Positions 9,113-15,392 of a stretch of 64,000 nt of DNA are shown in pieces; position 1 is the stretch's first letter; the number at the start of each line of letters is the position of its first letter. A program made the translations under genes and the position numbers. The stretch is taken from assembly GCA_036502575.1 (NCBI GenBank), contig DASXYL010000078.1, positions 1 to 64,000 on the forward strand, given 5' to 3'. The notes beneath the pieces are model-generated. The model saw nothing but the letters and a program-made list of their open reading frames with translations. It was not told the DNA's origin and did not search any database. This stretch comes from DASXRA01 sp036502575. Its GTDB lineage: Bacteria > Actinomycetota > Actinomycetes > Mycobacteriales > Jatrophihabitantaceae.

Positions 9113-9559
9113 GTGGACGCCGTTGATCGAAAACTGCTCGACGCCCTGCGAGCGAACGCCCGCGCGACCTTCGCCGAACTCGCCCGCGTGGTCGGGCTCT
9201 CCGCGCCGGCCGTGCACGAGCGGGTGGGCAAGCTCGAGGCGGCCGGCGTCATCACCGGCTATCACGCCACCGTGGCGCCCGAATCCCTCGGCTACTCGAT
9301 GAGCGCGTTGATCGGATTGTTCCTCGGCGACGAATCCGACGCGGACGCCCTCTCGCAGGCGCTGGTCGACGTCCCCGAGATCGAGGACTGCTGGTTCGTC
9401 GCCGGTGAGGAGTCCTACGTGGTGAAGGTGCGCGTGGCCGACGTCGGTGCCCTGGAACGCATGATCGGAACGCTCAACGCCATCAAGGGCGTCGCCCGAA
9501 CGCGCACCACCGTGGTGCTGTCGACGAAGTTCGAAGGACGCGTTCAGCCGGCCGGCTGA
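9113..9559 (+). CDS. Lrp/AsnC-family transcriptional regulator
   Basis: 148 residues if translation starts at GTG 9113 (VDAVDRKLLDALRANAR), which matches the conserved Lrp N-terminus. A TTG at 9077 overlapping the mqnM stop would add 12 residues. HTH is at about residues 5-55 (TFAELARVVGLSAPAVHERVGKL), followed by the ligand-binding RAM/AsnC domain (EIEDCWFVAGEESYVVKV). It directly follows mqnL-P-M in the same orientation, an arrangement known from Streptomyces, so it may sense an amino acid or intermediate and control the menaquinone genes. That control is inference. Confidence 0.88.
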   Translation: MDAVDRKLLDALRANARATFAELARVVGLSAPAVHERVGKLEAAGVITGYHATVAPESLGYSMSALIGLFLGDESDADALSQALVDVPEIEDCWFVAGEESYVVKVRVADVGALERMIGTLNAIKGVARTRTTVVLSTKFEGRVQPAG

Positions 9560-9586
9560 CCACGGAGCCAGGTCGCGCGGAGGACG

Positions 9587-10186
9587 TCAGCTCTCGGGCT
9601 GCTCGCGCATGAGGTCGGCTATGGGGTGCTCGTCCAGCCCGGCGATGACGCCCGCGCGGTCGGCCTCCGGACGGTTCTGGCTGAGCTTGGCCTTCGCCTC
9701 GATGCGAACGATGCGCAGCTCGACGCCCACGATGGCACGCAGCTGCCCTTCGATGAACGCCTCGGGTGCGTCGCCGATCGACCACGGCTGCGGGCGGTCG
9801 AGCTCGTGCCGTTGGGTCAGCCGCGTGACCAGCGCGCGCAGCCATTCGACGTCGTCGTGCACGACCAGTTCGCCGTAAACGTGGGCAGTCAGGTAGTTCC
9901 AGGTCGGCACGACCCGGCCGTGCTCGCGCTTCGTCGCGTACCAGGACGGTGAAACGTACGTGTCGGGCCCGTGCGCGATCACCATCGACTCGCCGGCGAC
10001 GGCGGCCCGCCAGTGCGGGTTGTTGCGGGCCACGTGCCCGACCAGCGAGGGGCCCTCGAGCAGCATGGGCAGCGGGGTGGCGATCAGGCCGTCGGCGGTG
10101 GGCGAGATCAGGTCGACCACGTGCGCGCCGTCGAGCAGCGACGCGACGTCCTCGTCGGATGCGGCGAAGTGAGCTGGAACATACAT
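9587..10186 (-). CDS. PaiB-like FMN-binding negative regulator
   Basis: 199 residues, beginning MYVPAHFAASDED, the hallmark N-terminus of the PaiB / FMN-binding transcriptional regulator family. Conserved features include HVARNNPHWR, GPDTYVSPSWY and VPTWNY(L)TAHVYGE, which form the split-barrel FMN fold. Bacillus PaiB represses degradative enzyme and sporulation genes, but the actinobacterial members have no defined target. CACCCT lies 6 nt before the ATG, a possible leaderless promoter. It is divergent from mqnE, with one 42-bp palindrome between them. Confidence 0.85.
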   Translation of the reverse strand: MYVPAHFAASDEDVASLLDGAHVVDLISPTADGLIATPLPMLLEGPSLVGHVARNNPHWRAAVAGESMVIAHGPDTYVSPSWYATKREHGRVVPTWNYLTAHVYGELVVHDDVEWLRALVTRLTQRHELDRPQPWSIGDAPEAFIEGQLRAIVGVELRIVRIEAKAKLSQNRPEADRAGVIAGLDEHPIADLMREQPES

Positions 10187-10237
10187 GTGCCCAGGGTGCC
10201 GCGTGGCGCACAGCGGCGTCGTGGGCCACCGCTCCGG

Positions 10238-10279
10238 TTTTGGTCACCCGGCGTCATATATGCGGTCGGGTGACCAAAA
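10238..10279 (+). repeat. 42-bp palindromic repeat R1, copy A (forward)
   Basis: Exactly 42 bp from TTTTGGTCACCC to GGGTGACCAAAA with the core GCGTCATATATGCGG. It lies in the divergent region between the paiB-like gene and mqnE, immediately before the position a -35 box for mqnE would take. See copies at 11482, 24736, 30898, 32834 and 53241. Confidence 0.95.
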
Positions 10280-10302
10280 GCGGACCGCAGCGGGGGGCGA
10301 CG

Positions 10303-10308
10303 TACGCT
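10303..10308 (+). promoter_or_regulatory. leaderless-type -10 box for mqnE
   Basis: TACGCT, 7 nt before the mqnE ATG at 10316, with no ribosome site in between. The matching -35 position falls at the right edge of palindrome copy A. Confidence 0.5.
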
Positions 10309-10315
10309 GAAGCGC

Positions 10316-11476
10316 ATGCCGTTGACCCCATCCCGTAAGGCCGAGCTGACCGACAAGATCGAATCCGGCGAACGGCTGTCCTACGACGACGGTGTCGACC
10401 TCTACGACTCCGGCGACCTGGCCTGGCTGGGCCGGCTGGCCCACGGCGTGCGTACCGCGAAGAACGGCGACACCACGTTCTTCAACGTCAACCGGCATCT
10501 CAACCTGACCAACGTCTGCTCGGCGTCCTGCGCGTACTGCTCGTTCGAGCGCAAGCCCGGGCAGGCCGACGCCTACACGATGCGCGTCGAGGAGGCGGTT
10601 GAGAAGGCGCTGGCCATGAAGGACGACGGCCTGACCGAGCTGCACATCGTCAACGGCCTGCACCCGACCCTGCCGTGGAAGTACTACCCGCGCGTGCTGC
10701 GCGAGCTCAAGGCGGCGCTGCCCGACGTCGCGCTCAAGTGCTTCACCGCGACCGAGGTGCACTGGTTCGAGCAGATCAGCGGCCTGCCCGCCGACGCCGT
10801 CCTCGACGAACTGATCGACGCCGGCCTCGAGTCGCTCACCGGCGGTGGCGCCGAGATCTTCGACTGGGACGTCCGCAAGCAGATCGTCGACCACAAGACG
10901 CACTGGGAAGACTGGTCGCGCATCCATCGCCTCGCGCACACCAAGGGGCTGCGGACGCCGGCCACCATGCTCTACGGGCACATCGAGGAGCCCCGGCACC
11001 GGGTCGACCACGTCATGCGGCTGCGCGAGTTGCAGGACGAATCACTGCGCACCGGCGGCGCGGGGTTTGCCGTGTTCATCCCGCTGCGGTTCCACAACGA
11101 CAACAATCGGCTGTCGCACTTGCCGATGGCCCAGCCGGCCGACGTGCTGCGAACCTTCGCGGTCAGCCGGCTGATGCTCGACAACTTCGACCACGTCAAG
11201 GTGTTCTGGGTGATGCACGGGCTCTCGACGTCGCAGCTCGCCCTCAACTACGGCGCCGACGACATGGACGGCAGCGTCGTCGAGTACAAGATCACGCACG
11301 ACGCCGACGGCTACGGCACGCCCGACAAGCTGACCCGCGACAACCTGCTCGATCTGATCCGCGACGCCGGGTTCCGCCCGGTCGAACGCAACACCCGCTA
11401 CGAGACACTGCGTGAGTACGACGGCCCCGTGTCGCTGGCGCAACGCCGCGCAACCCCCCAACCGATGCCCGCCTGA
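10316..11476 (+). CDS. mqnE: aminodeoxyfutalosine synthase (radical SAM)
   Basis: 386 residues. The radical SAM cluster motif CSASCAYC (Cys68, Cys72, Cys75) lies in NLTNVCSASCAYCSFERKPG. MqnE joins 3-enolpyruvoyl-benzoate to SAM-derived adenosyl to give aminofutalosine, an early step of the futalosine menaquinone pathway. The surrounding sequence (LHIVNGLHPTLPWKYY, LTGGGAEIFDWDVR, TPATMLYGHIEEP) fits MqnE rather than MqnC, the related radical SAM enzyme at 21.9 kb. The gene is flanked by inverted copies of the 42-bp palindrome and has its own promoter, so it is not part of the mqnL operon. Confidence 0.95.
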   Translation: MPLTPSRKAELTDKIESGERLSYDDGVDLYDSGDLAWLGRLAHGVRTAKNGDTTFFNVNRHLNLTNVCSASCAYCSFERKPGQADAYTMRVEEAVEKALAMKDDGLTELHIVNGLHPTLPWKYYPRVLRELKAALPDVALKCFTATEVHWFEQISGLPADAVLDELIDAGLESLTGGGAEIFDWDVRKQIVDHKTHWEDWSRIHRLAHTKGLRTPATMLYGHIEEPRHRVDHVMRLRELQDESLRTGGAGFAVFIPLRFHNDNNRLSHLPMAQPADVLRTFAVSRLMLDNFDHVKVFWVMHGLSTSQLALNYGADDMDGSVVEYKITHDADGYGTPDKLTRDNLLDLIRDAGFRPVERNTRYETLREYDGPVSLAQRRATPQPMPA

Positions 11477-11481
11477 GACGC

Positions 11482-11523
11482 TTTTGGTCGTCCAGGTGGC
11501 TATACGACGCTGGGCGACCAAAA
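11482..11523 (-). repeat. 42-bp palindromic repeat R1, copy B (reverse)
   Basis: 42 bp, starting 6 nt after the mqnE stop. Read on the minus strand the core is GCGTCGTATAGCC. Arms are TTTTGGTCGTCC and GGGCGACCAAAA, differing from copy A at paired positions. The ribosome site of the next gene begins 2 nt after the repeat. Confidence 0.95.
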
Positions 11524-11534
11524 CCGGAGGAGAG

Positions 11535-11813
11535 ATGACTCAACAGCCGACGTTCCGCCGCTCGATGGGCGCGATGTGGTTCTACACGCTGCTGCGCTTC
11601 GGGCTGTTCTTCGTGCTGTTCGGGCTGCTCTGGCTGGTGGGCGTCAAGGGGTTCCTGGGGGCGATCATCGCACTCGCGCTGTCGGTGCCGCTGTCATTCG
11701 TGCTGCTGGCCCGGCCGCGGCAGGCGTTCGCTGCTGTCCTCGAACAGCGGGTCGAGGCCCGCAAGCAGCGCCAGGCCGAGCTCGACGCCCAGCTGCAGGG
11801 TGAGGATGAGTAA
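11535..11813 (+). CDS. DUF4229 small membrane protein
   Basis: 92 residues. ATG 11535 is preceded by GGAGGAGAG, a near-perfect ribosome site. Two hydrophobic helices (MWFYTLLRFGLFFVLFGLLWLVG and LGAIIALALSVPLSFVLLA) are followed by a charged, Gln/Arg/Glu-rich coiled tail (AAVLEQRVEARKQRQAELDAQLQGEDE). This matches DUF4229, a small actinobacterial family often found next to menaquinone genes. No biochemical role is known to me; the location supports a membrane role near quinone synthesis. Confidence 0.82.
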   Translation: MTQQPTFRRSMGAMWFYTLLRFGLFFVLFGLLWLVGVKGFLGAIIALALSVPLSFVLLARPRQAFAAVLEQRVEARKQRQAELDAQLQGEDE

Positions 11814-11858
11814 GCGCTGACAAATCGCACTGGGCAGGGCCCCGGCGGGTGGCGCACT

Positions 11859-12326
11859 ATGGACGACATGACTGCGCCGTCCACCAACCTTCGCATCGGC
11901 AACGACGAACGCGATGCCGCGATCAAGGCGCTCGACGAGCACCTGAACGCCGGGCGGCTCGACCCCGAGGAGTACGGCCAGCGGGTCGCGCAGGCGAGCG
12001 TGGCCCGTACCCGCGAAGGCCTCGACGAGCTGTTCGTCGATCTGCCCGGGCCGCACCCGTTTCCGGCGGCGGCCGCGCCGGCGTCCTGGCGCCCGCCCGC
12101 CGGCCGGCCGGTGGCCGATCGCGCGCTGCGCACCTTCACCGGCCAGGGCGTCCTCGTCCGCGTCGCGATGCTCGTCCTGGCCGCCGTCGTGATCATGGTG
12201 GCGATACCGTTCGCCGTCGTTGCCGGCGTGCTGTTCTTCGTGGTGTTCCCGATTCTCGGCCTCGGCGGCTGGCACCACGGCCGCTGGGCCGGCGGCCGAA
12301 CCCGCCAACGCCGCGGGCGCTGGTAA
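11859..12326 (+). CDS. DUF1707 domain membrane protein
   Basis: 155 residues (152 if the second ATG, 11868, is used). The N-terminal LRIGNDERDAAIKALDEHLNAGRLDPEEYGQRVAQA is the DUF1707 domain, a SHOCT-like short helical domain widespread in actinobacteria. A hydrophobic segment near the C-terminus (VAMLVLAAVVIMVAIPFAVVAGVLFFVVFPILGLGG) probably spans the membrane twice. DUF1707 proteins often act as adaptors at the membrane; the partner is not apparent here. Confidence 0.82.
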   Translation: MDDMTAPSTNLRIGNDERDAAIKALDEHLNAGRLDPEEYGQRVAQASVARTREGLDELFVDLPGPHPFPAAAAPASWRPPAGRPVADRALRTFTGQGVLVRVAMLVLAAVVIMVAIPFAVVAGVLFFVVFPILGLGGWHHGRWAGGRTRQRRGRW

Positions 12327-12488
12327 CGGTCACACCGTCCAGTCGATCGTGTCGAACTGAGCGCGGCCATGGCGGCGATTCGGCCGCGGCGTGCGATGCG
12401 TCACTACTTGTGATGACCACGGGGTTTCCCCGCAGTGATCGGGTCGACCCGACCCTCCCGCCTGCGCCCCCTCCCCACCCGGGCACCA

Positions 12489-12494
12489 TAACCT
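12489..12494 (+). promoter_or_regulatory. leaderless-type -10 box for the alpha/beta hydrolase gene
   Basis: TAACCT, 6 nt before the ATG at 12501. Confidence 0.5.
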
Positions 12495-12500
12495 GAATGC

Positions 12501-13313
12501 ATGTCTACCTTCACGACGTATGACGGGTCCGAACTCACCGCCACGGTTCTCGGCGCGTCCACCGAACCCGTCGTCGTCCTGCCCGGCGGGCCGCTGCAGA
12601 AGCCGCGCTACCTCGGCAACCTGGCCGGCCTGGACGCCCACCGCGAACTCGTCGTACTCGATCTGCCCCATCGGCGCGTCGACCAGATCGTCGGCGATCT
12701 CGAGGCGCTGCGCGAACATCTCGGCGTCGAGACGATGGACGTCCTCTCGCACTCGGCCGGCACCAGTCTGGCCCTGCTGTACGCCGCCGCCCACCCCGAC
12801 CGGATCCGCAAGCTCGCGCTGATCACGCCGAGCTGCCGCGCGGTCGGCATCCCGCCGACGCCGGAGGAGTACGTCGCCGTCCTCGAACAGCGCGCGCACG
12901 AGCCGTGGTACGCCGAGGCGCGGGCGGCGATGGACGCGTGGGACGAGGGCACCGAGACTCCCGAGCAGCGACTGATGGCGAAGGCGCTGGTCTACGGCCG
13001 GTGGGACGACGTTGCTCGGGCGCACGCGGCCAGCGAGGACGCTGACGCCACGCCCGGCGCCCACTCGATCTATTACGCCGAGGGTTGCTTCGACGACGAG
13101 GGGACGCGCAGCGCGCTGGCGAAGGTCTCGGCCGACGTGCTCGTTCTGGTCGGTGGCGCCGACCCGGTAACACCCGTACGCCTCGGTATGGAGCTCGCGG
13201 ATCTGTTCCCGCACGCCGAGGCGATCGTGCAGGCCGGGGCGGGTCACCTCCCGTGGCTCGATGACCCCGCGTGGTTCGTAGCGACGCTCAGTCGCTTTCT
13301 AGCAGTGCCGTGA
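12501..13313 (+). CDS. alpha/beta-hydrolase
   Basis: 270 residues with an oxyanion-hole region VVVLPGGPLQ, nucleophile elbow LSHSAGTS (Ser85) and a C-terminal catalytic His in GAGHLPWLDDP; the acid is likely Asp in LVGGADPVTP. The fold and spacing fit proline iminopeptidase/haloperoxidase-like hydrolases, but no feature identifies a substrate. Its 3' end overlaps the convergent phosphatase gene by 26 nt, so both mRNAs share complementary tails. Confidence 0.82.
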   Translation: MSTFTTYDGSELTATVLGASTEPVVVLPGGPLQKPRYLGNLAGLDAHRELVVLDLPHRRVDQIVGDLEALREHLGVETMDVLSHSAGTSLALLYAAAHPDRIRKLALITPSCRAVGIPPTPEEYVAVLEQRAHEPWYAEARAAMDAWDEGTETPEQRLMAKALVYGRWDDVARAHAASEDADATPGAHSIYYAEGCFDDEGTRSALAKVSADVLVLVGGADPVTPVRLGMELADLFPHAEAIVQAGAGHLPWLDDPAWFVATLSRFLAVP

Positions 13314-14067
13314 TCTCGTCGACGACCTGACGCGAGCCGGCGATGTGCCAGCGATGTCCGCCGACGTGGACGATATGAGTCGCGCCGCCGGCGGCCCGCA
13401 CCAGGGCCGCGCCGGGCAGCCAGTCCCAGTCCAGACTGTCGTACTGCACCCAGGCGCCGAGCCGTCCACCGGCGATCGAGGCCAGCTCGATCGATCCCGA
13501 ACCCAGCATCCGGACGGTCGCCGCCTCGCGCAGCACCCGTAGCAGCGGGATGCGCACGCCGTCGTCGGGCAGCGTGGTCGGGTGCAGGTAGCTCGCCACC
13601 GACATCTCGCGCAGGGGCCGGTCGACCAGTGGGCGCACCGGCACGTCGTTGCACGTCGTGGGCTCTGAGCGTCCACCCAGCCACAGCTCGTCGCTCTCGG
13701 GGTGGAACACCGCCCCGAGCACCGGACCCTCCGCGTCGGCCAGGGCCAGCGCCGAGCACCAGAACGACAGTCCGGACAGGAAGTTGTACGTGCCGTCGAC
13801 GGGATCGATGAACCAGGTGCGCCCGGCGGGGGAGTTGGTGCCCTCCTCGCCGACCACCCCGTCGTCCGGACGGGCCGCGCGCAGCCGGGCGACGACCAGT
13901 TCCTCCGCCGCGCGATCGGCCGCGGACACGACATCGGACACGGACGTCTTGCGCTCGGTCTCAAGGCCCGCCCGGCGCATCGCCGCGGCCAGCAGCCCGG
14001 CGTCTCGCACGAGGGTGGCCGCCAGGGCCAGGTCACTGTCCTGATTGTGGTTCGGATCCCACGTCAT
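13288..14067 (-). CDS. inositol monophosphatase-family phosphatase
   Basis: 259 residues from ATG 14067. Metal-binding motifs of the family are all present: GEEG (residues near 66), WFIDPVDGTYNF and DWDWLPGAALVRAAGG. Family members remove phosphate from inositol phosphate, histidinol phosphate or PAP. Actinobacterial HisN belongs here, but the KTSVSDVVSAAD segment does not clearly match HisN, so no symbol is given. The start codon lies inside a 47-bp palindrome shared with the mqnA upstream region. An ATG six codons earlier is possible. Confidence 0.82.
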   Translation of the reverse strand: MTWDPNHNQDSDLALAATLVRDAGLLAAAMRRAGLETERKTSVSDVVSAADRAAEELVVARLRAARPDDGVVGEEGTNSPAGRTWFIDPVDGTYNFLSGLSFWCSALALADAEGPVLGAVFHPESDELWLGGRSEPTTCNDVPVRPLVDRPLREMSVASYLHPTTLPDDGVRIPLLRVLREAATVRMLGSGSIELASIAGGRLGAWVQYDSLDWDWLPGAALVRAAGGATHIVHVGGHRWHIAGSRQVVDEITALLESD

Positions 14068-14089
14068 ATGGTGCAAGCGAACCACAATC
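14043..14089. repeat. palindrome P2 (12-bp arms) between phosphatase and mqnA genes
   Basis: GATTGTGGTTCG at 14043-14054 and its exact complement CGAACCACAATC at 14078-14089, separated by 23 nt. It covers the phosphatase start codon and ends just before the mqnA promoter region. It could be a regulator binding site for the divergent pair or a dispersed hairpin element. Confidence 0.8.
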
Positions 14090-14100
14090 GCGACGCGGCG

Positions 14101-14106
14101 TAGCGT
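14101..14106 (+). promoter_or_regulatory. leaderless-type -10 box for mqnA
   Basis: TAGCGT, 7 nt before GTG 14114. Confidence 0.45.
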
Positions 14107-14113
14107 CCGGTGG

Positions 14114-14950
14114 GTGAGCGAAACGCCGCGACCCCGGGTGGGCCATATTCAGTTCCTGAACTGCCTCCCGATCTACTGGGGGTTGGTTCGCTCGGGTGCG
14201 CTGCTCGACGTCGAGCTCACCAAGGACACTCCTGATCACCTCAGCGACGCCCTCGTCCGCGGCGACCTCGACATCGGCCCGATCTCGCTGGTGGAATACC
14301 TGCGCAACGCAGACGACTTGGTGCTGCTGCCGGATCTGGCCGTCGGATCGGACGGCCCGGTGCTGTCGGTGAACCTCGTCGCGCAGCGGCCGCTGCCGGA
14401 ATTGCGGCGGGTCGCGCTCGGGTCCACGTCGCGCACGTCGGTGCTGTTGACCCGGATGTGGCTGGCCGAGGTGCACGGCGTTGTGCCGTCCTACTTCACC
14501 TGTCCGCCCGAGCTCACCGCGATGCTGCTCGAGGCCGACGCCGCCGTCCTTATCGGCGACGCCGCGCTGCGGGCGACCTACGAGGCGCCGCGTCGCGGAT
14601 TGGACGTGTACGACCTCGGCGCCGTGTGGCGCGAATGGACCGGGTTGCCGATGGTGTTCGCCGTCTGGGCGGCCCGGCGCTCCTACGCGCAGGCCAACCC
14701 CGGTTTGGTGAAGGACGTCCACGCCGCGTTCGTCCGCAGCCGCGACGAGGCGCTGGCCCATGTCGACGAGGTGGCCGAGCAAGCCGCTCGGTGGGAACCG
14801 TTCGATTCCTCGACGCTCGCCCGCTACTTCCGGACCCTGGACTTCTCGCTGGGCGCCCGCCAGGTTGACGGACTGGTCGAGTTCGCGCGCCGCGCGGCGG
14901 CCACCGGCGAGGTCCCGGGGCCCGTGTCGCCGACCTTCGCCGACGTGTAA
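14114..14950 (+). CDS. mqnA: chorismate dehydratase of the futalosine pathway
   Basis: 278 residues from GTG 14114. The N-terminus RPRVGHIQFLNCLPIYWGL is the conserved MqnA signature, and the protein has the periplasmic-binding-protein-like fold features of the family (ELTKDTPDHLSDALVRGDLDIGPISLVEYL, LGSTSRTSVLLTRMWL). MqnA dehydrates chorismate to 3-enolpyruvoyl-benzoate, the substrate of MqnE at 10.3 kb. Length is normal. It stands alone downstream of a palindrome shared with the divergent phosphatase gene. Confidence 0.93.
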   Translation: MSETPRPRVGHIQFLNCLPIYWGLVRSGALLDVELTKDTPDHLSDALVRGDLDIGPISLVEYLRNADDLVLLPDLAVGSDGPVLSVNLVAQRPLPELRRVALGSTSRTSVLLTRMWLAEVHGVVPSYFTCPPELTAMLLEADAAVLIGDAALRATYEAPRRGLDVYDLGAVWREWTGLPMVFAVWAARRSYAQANPGLVKDVHAAFVRSRDEALAHVDEVAEQAARWEPFDSSTLARYFRTLDFSLGARQVDGLVEFARRAAATGEVPGPVSPTFADV

Positions 14951-14985
14951 CCAGCGGCGACGGGCGGGTCGTCGCCGCCCGGCAA

Positions 14986-15033
14986 AGTTGTCCGCGCGTC
15001 GCGACGTGATAGCACCGCCAAGCGCGGACAACT
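14986..15033. repeat. palindrome P3, 12-bp arms
   Basis: AGTTGTCCGCGC (14986-14997) and its exact complement GCGCGGACAACT (15022-15033) around a 24-nt loop, 35 nt after the mqnA stop. No U-run follows, so it is not a standard intrinsic terminator. Confidence 0.85.
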
Positions 15034-15061
15034 CCAGGGAAGGCGTCCGGGGAAGGCGACC

Positions 15062-15126
15062 GGTGGCAACACCACCACCAACGCGATGAGCGCTCGCGCG
15101 AAGAGCCCGAAGTGGGCCGGATAAAT
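15062..15126 (-). repeat. R2 intergenic repeat, copy a (reverse)
   Basis: On the minus strand it reads GGGCTCTTCGCGCGAGCG followed by CTCATCGCG (core at 15082-15108), as in copies at 28.5, 44.6 and 50.2 kb. TTTATCCGGCCC precedes the core, as in copy d. Limits are approximate. Confidence 0.85.
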
Positions 15127-15392
15127 CGAAGTGGGCCGGGTAAGTACCGCAAAGGCGGGCGCAACTCCCGCCCCCCGTCGCGCCCGCCCTAGCGGATGTC
15201 TCTCGGCAAGATCCCCCGTTCCCGCCGATCTGACGAGTACTACCTTCGCCTACCGAGGTTGCAGGTTTCTGACATTGTGGGCCGACGGCCTGCGCGACCC
15301 CTCGATCCGAGCCGAACGTCCCGGAATCACTGGCCGACAACCTTCTCGCGGGATGCTGCGGCCGACCCCGGCTACGGGCGCGAGTACGGGAA

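Larger units (their letters stand above)
14951..15392. other. 442-bp convergent intergenic region rich in hairpins and repeats
   Basis: Between the mqnA (+) and SARP (-) stops. It holds, in order, palindrome P3 (14986-15033), the R2a repeat core (15082-15108), two direct 19-bp units starting CGAAGTGGGCCGG at 15108 and 15127, and a GGCGGGCGC/GCGCCCGCC stem (15154-15162 with 15180-15188). No credible gene is seen; open frames here are short and lack family features. Confidence 0.7.

Noticed and set aside
14951..15392. Open frames in the gap after mqnA as small genes
   Set aside because: No ribosome site, no conserved sequence, and the gap is filled by palindromes and repeats.
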